From Sphingobacterium sp. SYP-B4668 (lineage in GTDB: Bacteria > Bacteroidota > Bacteroidia > Sphingobacteriales > Sphingobacteriaceae), in contig NZ_CP115483.1 in NCBI RefSeq assembly GCF_027627455.1, positions 2,480,001 to 2,544,000 of the forward strand: a DNA stretch of 64,000 bases. Direction: 5' to 3'. Below the pieces are notes generated by a model. It worked only from the letters and a program-made list of their open reading frames with translations. It searched no databases and was not told the DNA's origin. This document shows, in pieces, positions 26,767 through 34,767 of this stretch. The position numbers and the translations under genes are program-made. Positions within the stretch are counted from its first letter, which is position 1. Every line of letters starts with the position of its first letter.

Positions 26767-28350
26767 ATGATTGAACACTTTGTTTTTTACTTGGCATTGG
26801 TCTTGGTTATTATCATAGCCATCATGTTAGCCAACAAATTGAGGGTTGCTTACCCTATTTTATTGGTAATTGCTGGTTTGCTAATCAGTTTTATTCCGGG
26901 CATTCCCGCTATAAAAATAGAGCCGGAGCTCATTTTTATTATTTTTTTACCTCCACTGCTTTACGAAGCTGCTTTTGCTGTTTCATGGAAGGAGATGTGG
27001 AAATTAAGACGTATCATCACCAGTTTTGCCTTCATCGTGGTATTCCTGACGGCGATATCGGTGGCATTAATTGCCAACGCCTATATTCCAGGATTTTCAC
27101 TTGCTCTCGGTTTTGTGTTGGGAGGTATTGTATCCCCTCCTGATGCTGTTAGTGCAGGGGCTATCTTAAAATTTGTAAAAGTGCCCAAAAACGTTTCGAC
27201 GCTTTTAGAAGGTGAGAGTCTCTTTAATGATGCATCTTCTCTTATCATCCTTCGTTTTGCAATGGTAGCGGTTGGTACTGGCCAATTTCTATGGCAAGAT
27301 GCGACCCTTATTTTTAGCTGGATGCTGATTGGCGGTGTGGGGATAGGACTGCTAATCGCATTTGTTTTTTTGAAAATCCATAAAGTATTTCCGACCGACG
27401 TCAATATGGATACTATACTTAGTCTTGTTGCCCCCTATATCATGTATATAGCTGCTGAAGAAGTACATGCCTCTGGAGTATTGGCTGTGGTCAGCGGTGG
27501 TCTGTTCCTTTCGGTTAGACGATATGAATTTTTGAAAACCTCCGAATCTCGCTTACGTGGCGCCAATGTATGGGAGAGCTTTGCCTTCTTGATTAATGGT
27601 ATCGTATTCCTTTTGATTGGTTTGGATCTTCCAGAAATCATGGAGGGGCTCAATCATGAAGGCATAGCCTTCTCTGAAGCGATAGGGTATGGACTATTGA
27701 TTACTGTCGTACTCGTCATCGTGAGGTTTATTGCGGCATATGGAGCGGTGATAGTGACGCTGGTGATGCGCAACTTTATCAAGGTGGCAGATCCCAATCC
27801 GGGGCTAAAAGCCCCCTTGTTATTTGGATGGACGGGGATGCGCGGAGTCGTCTCTTTAGCGGCTGCATTATCCATTCCAGTCACCATGGACAATGGCGAA
27901 TTGTTTCCACATCGCGATTTGATCCTGTTCATCACCTTTGTTGTAATTTTGACCACATTGATCGTGCAGGGATTGACCTTACCTGCATTGATTGGAAGAC
28001 TCCAGCTTTCTGAAGGAAAGAGCGATTATCTTTCTGAGGAAGCGGCAGAGGCATTATTATGGAAGGGCATGCGCCATGCGGCCTTTACTTACCTGAACGA
28101 ACAGCATAAAGACAAAAAGGTCGAAAATGAATATTTCAGAAAGTTAATGGATCGTTGGGAAGAAGAGGATAAGGATGACGCCGTTCACAAATTATCTTCA
28201 GAAGCCAAGGAAATATATTTGGAGACCTTAGAGCGACAGCGTATATGGCTCCGGGAAGAAAATAGAATTAATCCGAAACTAGACGAGGAGATTGTGAGAG
28301 GATATTTGTTGAAACTAGATTTGGAAGAGGAGCGATTGCGCATAGGATAA
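26767..28350 (+). CDS. Na+/H+ antiporter, CPA1 (NhaP) family
   Basis: A 527-residue inner-membrane exchanger with about 12 hydrophobic segments (residues 1-415) and a charged cytoplasmic tail of roughly 110 residues rich in Glu, Lys and Arg. Family hallmarks are present: FIIFLPPLLYEAAF in the early membrane region, GGIVSPPDAVSAGAILK, LEGESLFNDASSLIILRFA with the Asn-Asp pair of the ion-binding site, and FGWTGMRGVVSLAAALSIP. It probably exports sodium (or potassium) in exchange for protons. The gene closes a plus-strand run and is followed by a 435-bp spacer. Confidence 0.93.
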   Translation: MIEHFVFYLALVLVIIIAIMLANKLRVAYPILLVIAGLLISFIPGIPAIKIEPELIFIIFLPPLLYEAAFAVSWKEMWKLRRIITSFAFIVVFLTAISVALIANAYIPGFSLALGFVLGGIVSPPDAVSAGAILKFVKVPKNVSTLLEGESLFNDASSLIILRFAMVAVGTGQFLWQDATLIFSWMLIGGVGIGLLIAFVFLKIHKVFPTDVNMDTILSLVAPYIMYIAAEEVHASGVLAVVSGGLFLSVRRYEFLKTSESRLRGANVWESFAFLINGIVFLLIGLDLPEIMEGLNHEGIAFSEAIGYGLLITVVLVIVRFIAAYGAVIVTLVMRNFIKVADPNPGLKAPLLFGWTGMRGVVSLAAALSIPVTMDNGELFPHRDLILFITFVVILTTLIVQGLTLPALIGRLQLSEGKSDYLSEEAAEALLWKGMRHAAFTYLNEQHKDKKVENEYFRKLMDRWEEEDKDDAVHKLSSEAKEIYLETLERQRIWLREENRINPKLDEEIVRGYLLKLDLEEERLRIG

Positions 28351-28464
28351 GGTTTTCGCTCTCTCCGCGATAGGACCAATCACCCTCAAAAAAATAGCAT
28401 AATTTATCGAAGTGGTAAAGGGAAAATCGAATGATTTAGCCCAAGTATATCTCGAACAAATCGC

Positions 28465-28519
28465 CCTGCTTATCATCCTGAGCTTTGGGTAAGCAGGCGG
28501 TCTTTAAAACGCCTGTTTT
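28465..28519 (+). terminator. Two mutually exclusive hairpins after the antiporter gene
   Basis: CCTGCTTA (28465-28472) can pair with TAAGCAGG (28490-28497). The overlapping CAGGCG (28494-28499) can pair with CGCCTG (28510-28515), followed by TTTT. The second stem is terminator-like and the first would act as anti-terminator. It lies upstream of the mapped promoter at 28640, so termination of the antiporter transcript is the simplest reading. Confidence 0.45.
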
Positions 28520-28599
28520 CGAGGTCCTCACGAGCCTATCAATTTTGAAAACGACAATTGGTTGATAGATAGGTTTTTATAATTTCAACTTTTTTCAAT

Positions 28600-28647
28600 A
28601 CTACCCGAAAGTATGGGCCGTGATTTGATAACTAAACACTAAATTTG
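28600..28647 (+). promoter_or_regulatory. Promoter of the hydroxylase/sulfotransferase cluster with ACTACCCG element
   Basis: TAAATTTG at 28640-28647 matches TAnnTTTG. ACTACCCG at 28600-28607 starts exactly 40 bp upstream, as before the lipoprotein gene at 19730, and is followed by AAAGTATGGG. No good TTTG -33 box is at the ideal spacing, consistent with a promoter needing an activator. It leaves a leader of about 130 bp. Confidence 0.55.
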
Positions 28648-28785
28648 CTCTATAATACATCTGATACCTATAGTGAAAAGACGATTAGCCTTTAATCCAG
28701 TATGTATTTCAATAGAAGAGTAAATATATTATATGTCGTGTTTCCAGAAATGGTTAATATTCGATAGTGAAGCTTTTTGAAAAAT

Positions 28786-29472
28786 ATGACGAGCTATATA
28801 AAGTTTGATACCAAATATGATTCAGCTAAGTTAATCGCCGAATTGGATTACTGTGCGGATGCACGGTGGAGACCTCATTTTAATACCCAGGATTATCAGG
28901 GAGAATGGGACTGTATTGCGCTACGATCAGGAAGCGGTGACAGCTCGGATATCGGGGCGATTTGCAATGGAGAAGCATATGCGGATACGGATTTACTCAA
29001 ACAACTTTCTTATCTACCTGAGGTTATTGATAGTATCCCAGGCGTGAAGGAGTCTGTCCGGTTAATGGCCCTATACCCCAATAGTGAAATAAAGCCACAT
29101 AGAGATTTGGATTGTTCTTATCGCGACGGGATTTATCGTATCCATATTCCGATATGTACCCACCCCGATGTAGAATTCTATCTAGATGGGGAGCGTATAG
29201 TGATGCAACCGGGGGAATGTTGGTACTTGGATTTTTCAAAAACACACCAAATTGTAAATCGTAGCCATCAAATCAGGGTCCATTTGGTTATAGACGGTAT
29301 ACGTGATGCGGATACAGATCGGTATTTTTTTGATAACGGCTATCAAGAGTCTCCTAGACCAGAATATGACGATCAAACCAAATTGGCGATGATTGCTAAT
29401 TTGGAGATGATGGATACCGATACAGCTCGCCAACTTATAGCGAGTTTAAAGAGCGAATTGCAAAATGGTTAA
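28786..29472 (+). CDS. Aspartyl/asparaginyl beta-hydroxylase-domain protein
   Basis: The ATG at 28786 gives 228 residues; a TTG at 28777 is the only alternative nearby. The double-stranded beta-helix domain of the Asp/Asn beta-hydroxylase family (2-oxoglutarate, Fe(II)) is seen at residues about 90-175. It shows LYPNSEIKPHRDLDCSYRDG with H105 and D107 as metal-ligand candidates, RIHIPICTHPDVEFYLDG, PGECWYLDFSKTHQIVNRS with H154, then R164 and H166 in HQIRVHLVIDG as likely 2-oxoglutarate contacts. The protein has no signal peptide and should act in the cytoplasm on a protein or small-molecule target. Its last 8 bp overlap the sulfotransferase-like gene, which points to a shared job. Confidence 0.85.
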   Translation: MTSYIKFDTKYDSAKLIAELDYCADARWRPHFNTQDYQGEWDCIALRSGSGDSSDIGAICNGEAYADTDLLKQLSYLPEVIDSIPGVKESVRLMALYPNSEIKPHRDLDCSYRDGIYRIHIPICTHPDVEFYLDGERIVMQPGECWYLDFSKTHQIVNRSHQIRVHLVIDGIRDADTDRYFFDNGYQESPRPEYDDQTKLAMIANLEMMDTDTARQLIASLKSELQNG

Positions 29473-30403
29473 AAACTGGATCCCATATAAGCTCGAAATC
29501 GTCGATCGAATGGTGCGCGTGCTATGGCTTGACCTTGGAGATCGGCCTATAGCCGAACCTTTTTTTGACGAAACAATTCAACGAAGCAGAACGCAAATGC
29601 GTCGTAGGTCGCATCTAGTCTCCGTTAGCACCTTAGCGTTTTTATGCGATTGGGCATTAGCAATCGATTCCATCCAACCTACAGCTTTTATTTTTCACGT
29701 TAGCCGATGTGGGTCTACGTTGTTGTCACAATGTTTGGCCACTGATACTCAGAATATCGTCATACCAGAAGCGCCCTTATTGGATGAAATATTATGTTTG
29801 GATGAGAGTATGTTGCCTGTTAGTATCTCACGGGAAAACCTCTTTAAGGCTGCTTTGGCTTTGTTGGGACAAAGTCGTCTCGAACAGGAACGCTTCTTTG
29901 TGAAACTGGATAGCTGGCATGTGCATCGTTATGACTGGTTAAGACAATGGTTCCCCAACACGCCTTTTTATTTTCTCAGTAGAGAGCCGCAAGCGATTAT
30001 TCGCTCCCACGAGAAGCGTAGGGGTATTCAGATGATTCCAGGATACCTATCGCAAGACGCCAATCCCGTGAAAGTTGAGGAGGCGCATTATCGTAGCTTT
30101 TCGCTGTTCACGGCAGATGTTCTCACTAGTTTGTATAACAGATTGTCTGCCATCCGGTCCAGCCATCATGCATTAGACTGTTTTTTCGACTACGGGGATG
30201 GCATGTTGGAGATGTTGGCTGGTTTTGATCGGCATGTGGGCCATATCATATCTAATTGGGTAGAGACGAGTCGACGCTTATCCTATCACAGTAAGTATCC
30301 CGAGCAGATATTCGAGGAAGAGCAGAGTGAGTGGAGTGATTTCCCGTATCGGGATTGTCTCGATAGTTATTTGAAATTTAGCCAGTTATCACTATGCCGC
30401 TAA
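29465..30403 (+). CDS. PAPS-dependent sulfotransferase-like protein
   Basis: A 312-residue cytoplasmic protein. FIFHVSRCGSTLLSQCL (S80-R-C-G-S-T85) matches the 5'-phosphosulfate-binding loop of sulfotransferases, and FYFLSREPQAIIRSHEKR the 3'-phosphate-binding strand-loop (R-x-P, then S). Both features together, and the next gene encoding APS kinase, make PAPS a likely cofactor. The acceptor is unknown. The C-terminal third (SRRLSYHSKYPEQIFEEE) is not conserved to my knowledge. The gene overlaps its neighbours by 8 bp upstream and 10 bp downstream, so the three proteins are probably made in fixed ratio. Confidence 0.8.
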   Translation: MVKNWIPYKLEIVDRMVRVLWLDLGDRPIAEPFFDETIQRSRTQMRRRSHLVSVSTLAFLCDWALAIDSIQPTAFIFHVSRCGSTLLSQCLATDTQNIVIPEAPLLDEILCLDESMLPVSISRENLFKAALALLGQSRLEQERFFVKLDSWHVHRYDWLRQWFPNTPFYFLSREPQAIIRSHEKRRGIQMIPGYLSQDANPVKVEEAHYRSFSLFTADVLTSLYNRLSAIRSSHHALDCFFDYGDGMLEMLAGFDRHVGHIISNWVETSRRLSYHSKYPEQIFEEEQSEWSDFPYRDCLDSYLKFSQLSLCR

Positions 30404-31938
30404 AGAAGGGAATAATAATACAACTGACGGGTCTATCCGGATCAGGGAAGTCAACTTTGTCCAAAGGAGTTAAGTCCCAGCTGGAAGGTCAAGGCTATAG
30501 AGTTGCTGTCGTCGATGGGGATGAATGCCGCAAGACGTTATGTAGCGACTTGGGGTTTTCCAAAACGGATAGAGTTGAGAATATCAGGCGGTTAGGCGTA
30601 CTCGCAGAGACCTTGATTACAACCCATGATGTAGTCCTAATAGCTGCTATCAATCCATATGAAGAGGCTCGTGAGGGGTTGAGGGTGCGCTACGATGCGA
30701 AGGTCGTGTACTTGGAGTGTATTTTAGAAGTCTTGATGGTGCGAGATCCAAAAGGCTTATATTATAGAGCAATGCTGGGTGAAGATCATCCAGATCATAT
30801 TTCCAGCTTTACTGGAATCTCCGATCCATTTGAATATCCGCAAGATGCTGATATCGTATTGGATACGGCTAAACAAACTGTTCAAAAGAACACTGTTACA
30901 TTAGCTGAATGGATTGTTGAACAAATTGAAAAAAGGCTACATACAGCGTGTTTTCATACATTTTTGAGCCAAATTATCGCCCATATAAAAGCAGCTCCAA
31001 ACGAAAAGAACCGAAGTGATTCCTTTTCGTACGATGAACAAGTATTTCGATTTGTTTTTGGCCTAACACTTTTTGATTTGATAGAATATGTCTATCGAGA
31101 GTTTACAGACTTGAATGCGTTTGAAAAGTGGGTGAAAAAGTATGATGACGAGGAGACTTTTCGCGCCAAAATATACGAATTTTATAAACTGACACACCTG
31201 GTAGACGGTAATCAAGACTATCGAACTCAAATATTGACGGATGAACAACTGGAAGATTGGGAGCGGGACGGGTATCTTCAACTTTCTGGCCTTGTTTCGG
31301 ATGAAGACTGTGACGCGGTCGTGAATACCATCTGTAGACGCCTAAAGATTGACTTAACGAATGCGGACACCTGGTGGCCAACTGATAGCAACAAGCTACA
31401 AGGGATTATTATACCTTCTTTACACACACATGAGACGAAGACTGTCGCATTAAATCCGAAAATACGCCAAGTGTTCGAGGATTTATACCAAAGCAGGTCT
31501 ATTATACCGAGCGTCACACCTTTGGGGTACAATCCCCCTGAGCGAGTAAATTATTCCTTTAGAGGCAGTCCCTTGCATTGGGATGTTGATTTCCTTAAAG
31601 GGGTGAGTTATTATATACAGGGATTAGTGTATTTGAGTAATGTGGAGGAGCACGGAGGGGCTTTTAGTTTAATACCCGGATATCAACATCGGTTGGCATC
31701 TGCGCTTCAGGAATACGGAACAGCGGAACATGTATTGGAATTACTTCGTCAACAAAAAGTAGATGTACGACTAAGTGGAAAAAAGGGAGACCTGATCGTA
31801 TGGCTAGAAGCTATACCACATGCCGCAACGGCCAATAGGTCTGATAAACCTCGATTTGTACAGTATGTAGCTTATCAGAAAAGGGAATCTGATGGCGGTA
31901 CAAGGTTGACTAGTTCTCTTGGTGTGGAGAGGAATTGA
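30394..31938 (+). CDS. APS kinase fused to a phytanoyl-CoA dioxygenase-type domain
   Basis: A 514-residue fusion. Residues 6-180 are adenylylsulfate kinase, which makes PAPS from APS and ATP. Visible motifs are the P-loop GLSGSGKS (13-20), DGDECRKTLCSDLGFS (41-56), DRVENIRRLGVLAE, then DPKGLYYRAMLGE and FTGISDPFEYP. Residues about 181-270 are a helical linker. Residues about 270-510 are a PhyH-type Fe(II)/2-oxoglutarate dioxygenase starting LTDEQLEDWERDGYLQLSGL, with ligands H395-W-D397 in LHWDVDF and H476 in IPHAAT, and R487 as the probable 2-oxoglutarate anchor. Both active sites look complete. ATP sulfurylase is not encoded here. The fusion links PAPS supply to a hydroxylation step for the neighbouring sulfotransferase. 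Confidence 0.88.
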   Translation: MPLKKGIIIQLTGLSGSGKSTLSKGVKSQLEGQGYRVAVVDGDECRKTLCSDLGFSKTDRVENIRRLGVLAETLITTHDVVLIAAINPYEEAREGLRVRYDAKVVYLECILEVLMVRDPKGLYYRAMLGEDHPDHISSFTGISDPFEYPQDADIVLDTAKQTVQKNTVTLAEWIVEQIEKRLHTACFHTFLSQIIAHIKAAPNEKNRSDSFSYDEQVFRFVFGLTLFDLIEYVYREFTDLNAFEKWVKKYDDEETFRAKIYEFYKLTHLVDGNQDYRTQILTDEQLEDWERDGYLQLSGLVSDEDCDAVVNTICRRLKIDLTNADTWWPTDSNKLQGIIIPSLHTHETKTVALNPKIRQVFEDLYQSRSIIPSVTPLGYNPPERVNYSFRGSPLHWDVDFLKGVSYYIQGLVYLSNVEEHGGAFSLIPGYQHRLASALQEYGTAEHVLELLRQQKVDVRLSGKKGDLIVWLEAIPHAATANRSDKPRFVQYVAYQKRESDGGTRLTSSLGVERN

Positions 31939-32144
31939 TTGATGGTCAGGTTTTTAAATTTGTCCCTCATTTGTCCCCCTTGAAAATGGGGAGTATAGGT
32001 ACGTGTATAGTTAAAATTGTAAATAATTAACCGAAAGATAAATCCATTTGGATTAGACATCATATTGATGAGTACTTGAAGATATAGATGCTATCATCTG
32101 GTTCGAGAGTATGCAGTTGAAAAAACGAAATAGAATATTTTTTT

Positions 32145-32996
32145 ATGAAAAGTAGCGACCGAAGGTTATTTCTAAAAAATTCTGGGCTCCTGTTGGGATC
32201 TCTTTTGATTTCCAGAATTGGAGTGGCCCAACCCTTGTCCCGGACGGCAAGATTCAATTTAAGTTTAAACTTAGCACAAGTGAACTTCTTTTTTACGGGG
32301 AACTTGAACCGCAGGCAACATTTGGAGTCCATTGTCGCGCCTTTATTGCGAAACATGTCTGGCATTTATCTGGACACGGGCAATTTTACGGAGCATTCAC
32401 AAGCTAATACGAGGTATAGAGTAAGCCAAATGAATGCGTTGGGATATCAGGTTGCGGCATTGGGAAAACATGAAGTGGATATGGGAGAGGAGAACTTGTT
32501 AAAACTGGCCAAGTCATGTGACTTTGCATTGGTGAATAGCTTGACGGCTTGGCGTAATTCGGAATTAACGAATTGGATTAAGCCTTTTCAATTGGTGGAG
32601 ATTGGAGGTAGATGTGTCGGGGTCCTTGCTATCGGACCTGCGTGTCCTTCTAAACAGGACATGGATAAATTGACCAGACTAGCGAAGCAATTAAAGAAGG
32701 AAGAGCAATGCGATATGATCATATGCCTAGTGCCGGAGGGACTCAAAAAGGAAGAACTCTTGGAATTGGTTAGAGAAAGTGGTGATGTCGATTTATTCTG
32801 CTGTGCAGCAACAGATGCTAGAGCTGGTGTATGTCAGATTCTTAAGAATGGCGATAACGCGGAGACAACACTGATCTATGGGGGAGAGGAAGCAATAGAA
32901 CTGGGGCACTATGCCGCAAATATGTCCGCTTCTGAATATGTATTGCCGAATAGAATGGCTTGCCACCCACCTAAAGCTGCTACGAGCTGGTCGTAG
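32145..32996 (+). CDS. Tat-exported 5'-nucleotidase/metallophosphoesterase-like protein, probably inactive
   Basis: A 283-residue protein with a twin-arginine signal (DRRLFLKNSGLLLGSLL, residues 5-21), so it is exported folded. The rest resembles the N-terminal metallophosphoesterase domain of UshA-type 5'-nucleotidases. IYLDTGNFTE corresponds to the D-x-GD segment and ALGKHEVDMGEENLLKLAKS to the usual GNHE-FD-G block. Here the metal-ligand asparagine is lysine (GKHE) and GD is GN, so catalysis is doubtful. The C-terminal nucleotide-binding domain is absent. It follows the fusion gene by 206 bp without a clear promoter and heads the surface-protein half of the cluster. A binding or chaperone role is one possibility. 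Confidence 0.65.
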   Translation: MKSSDRRLFLKNSGLLLGSLLISRIGVAQPLSRTARFNLSLNLAQVNFFFTGNLNRRQHLESIVAPLLRNMSGIYLDTGNFTEHSQANTRYRVSQMNALGYQVAALGKHEVDMGEENLLKLAKSCDFALVNSLTAWRNSELTNWIKPFQLVEIGGRCVGVLAIGPACPSKQDMDKLTRLAKQLKKEEQCDMIICLVPEGLKKEELLELVRESGDVDLFCCAATDARAGVCQILKNGDNAETTLIYGGEEAIELGHYAANMSASEYVLPNRMACHPPKAATSWS

Positions 32997-33058
32997 GTTT
33001 TAGCGAGTGTATACGATATAAATAGAGACTAATATTAATTATAAAAAAAGATAAAATT

Positions 33059-33598
33059 ATGGAACCTTTTTTAGGAATGATTTGCACATTTGGATTTAAT
33101 TTTGCTCCAAGAGGCTGGGCCATCTGTGGAGGGCAATTGATCGCTATTCAGCAAAATTCGGCACTTTTTGCTCTTATTGGAACTTACTATGGAGGGAATG
33201 GACAAAATACGTTTGGACTGCCTGACTTGCGTGGAAGAGTGATGATTGGAGCGGGACAAAGTCCTGGGTTATCCAACTACAATATAGGAGAGGTTGGTGG
33301 AGCGGAAAATTTTACATTGACGATTAATCAGTTGCCAGCACACAGCCATTTCATCCCGGCTACGACGTCTGCTGGAAACACTTCGAATCCTACAAATGCA
33401 CGGTTGGCCGCAAGCCCTAAGGTAGGCTCGGGGCCCAATGCAAGTACTTTAAATACATATTCTAATGATACTGCGGCGGCTAATGCTACTATGCCCACCC
33501 AGATTATCGGTAATAATTTGCCTACTCCCCTTATACAGCCCTATTTGGCGGTAAATCATTGTATAGCTATAGAAGGTATTTTCCCTTCCCGTAATTAG
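33059..33598 (+). CDS. Phage tail collar-domain protein (MdpB-like)
   Basis: A 179-residue protein with no signal peptide. Residues 5-62 are the tail-collar domain as in microcystin-dependent protein MdpB: MICTFGFNFAPRGWAICGGQ, then LFALIGTYYGGNGQNTFGLPDLRGRVMIGAG. A linker rich in Asn, Thr, Ala and Ser (TSAGNTSNPTNARLAASPKV) and the end PYLAVNHCIAIEGIFPSRN complete the usual layout. Such proteins occur outside prophages in many Bacteroidota, and no other phage gene is here. The linker offers many candidate sites for the modifying enzymes upstream. It is 5 bp before the next gene, so cotranslated. Confidence 0.88.
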   Translation: MEPFLGMICTFGFNFAPRGWAICGGQLIAIQQNSALFALIGTYYGGNGQNTFGLPDLRGRVMIGAGQSPGLSNYNIGEVGGAENFTLTINQLPAHSHFIPATTSAGNTSNPTNARLAASPKVGSGPNASTLNTYSNDTAAANATMPTQIIGNNLPTPLIQPYLAVNHCIAIEGIFPSRN

Positions 33599-33603
33599 TA
33601 AAA

Positions 33604-34758
33604 ATGAGTAGACCCTTGAAAATTGGTTTTTTAACACCCTTCTCCTCGGTGTACCCCTTCTATGGACAACATATGATGGCTGGCTTTTTTACAGCCTTTG
33701 CACAATTTGGGCTTACGGCGAATGATGTGGTGTTTGTACCGATATATATTGGACAAGGACAGCACAAGGTGATGCAAGAAGCAGTTCAAAAGCTATTGTT
33801 CTTTGAAGGCGTAGATTTAATAACGGGAATGGTGAATATAAAGGCCTTGACCGAAATATCCACCTTGTTCGATACCTATAATAAGCCGGGGCTTTTTATA
33901 GATTTTGGAGAGCTGATCCATCCTCCAATTGGTTATGGTAAAAACGTAGGCTGTCTTTCCATGAATTATTGGCAAAGCGAGTACGCGCTCGGAAAATGGG
34001 CCGTAGCGGAGTTTGGACCTGACGGACAAATTATCATGCCCATCTACGAAGCTGGTTTTAACCTCCACCAAGCGTTCCTGGATGGGGCAGGGGCTGCTGG
34101 TTCGACCGCATTGAATAGCATGGTCCTACCTGAAAATTATGTGAATAAAAATGGTGTTAATTTGCAACCTTTTTTTGATGCTATCGATCGGGATACCCCC
34201 AACTTTGTGCATGCTATTTTTTCGGGTACATTAGGAACCGAATTTTTGAAGCAATGGAGAGAAAGTAAATTTTATGATACGATACCCTTGCTGACCGTAG
34301 AGAATATGGCCTATAAGGATATGTTGAATGATATTCAACATTTGCGTGTGAAGTTTTATGCGGCTTCTAACTGGCAAGATACCGATCAATCTATATCAAA
34401 TCAATCTTTTGTACAGCAATTTGTACAAGCCAATCATCAGCCTGCATCTGTTTTCAGCATGTTGGGATTTGAATTGGGCCAAGTGGTGGTCCAAATGCGA
34501 AGCGAATTGATAAAAGGAGATGGTAGTTCGGCTATTGCTAAATTTCGACAGTCAGGAATAACGGGACCAAGAGGGCCAATTACAATACACGGTTGGAATG
34601 CCTCTACTTACCCAATTGTCGACATCAATCAAATCGTGACGACCAACCACCATATAAATTATACCGTATTATCTCAGGGCAGTGCTTTGGGATATGATAC
34701 AACACAAGTCTTTGAAGAGTCAGTAAGTGGTTACCTAAACCCATACTGGTCTGTATAG
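33604..34758 (+). CDS. Periplasmic-binding-protein-like (branched-chain amino acid type) protein without signal peptide
   Basis: A 384-residue protein of the type I periplasmic-binding fold used for ABC-transporter and receptor ligand domains. It opens PLKIGFLTPFSSVYPFYGQHM, then GVDLITGMVNIKALTEIS and the inter-domain region VHAIFSGTLGTEFLKQWRES. Late features are ASVFSMLGFELGQVVVQM and ITGPRGPITIHGW, the latter typical of Leu/Ile/Val-binding proteins. No signal peptide precedes the first strand, and no ABC permease or ATPase gene is near. It therefore may act in the cytoplasm or be exported by another route with the collar protein 5 bp upstream and the giant adhesin 9 bp downstream. Confidence 0.78.
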   Translation: MSRPLKIGFLTPFSSVYPFYGQHMMAGFFTAFAQFGLTANDVVFVPIYIGQGQHKVMQEAVQKLLFFEGVDLITGMVNIKALTEISTLFDTYNKPGLFIDFGELIHPPIGYGKNVGCLSMNYWQSEYALGKWAVAEFGPDGQIIMPIYEAGFNLHQAFLDGAGAAGSTALNSMVLPENYVNKNGVNLQPFFDAIDRDTPNFVHAIFSGTLGTEFLKQWRESKFYDTIPLLTVENMAYKDMLNDIQHLRVKFYAASNWQDTDQSISNQSFVQQFVQANHQPASVFSMLGFELGQVVVQMRSELIKGDGSSAIAKFRQSGITGPRGPITIHGWNASTYPIVDINQIVTTNHHINYTVLSQGSALGYDTTQVFEESVSGYLNPYWSV

Positions 34759-34767
34759 CCTAAATTA

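Noticed and set aside
33059..33598. Prophage remnant suggested by the tail-collar domain
   Set aside because: No integrase, terminase, capsid, tail or lysis genes nearby, and collar-domain proteins of this size are common outside phages in Bacteroidota.
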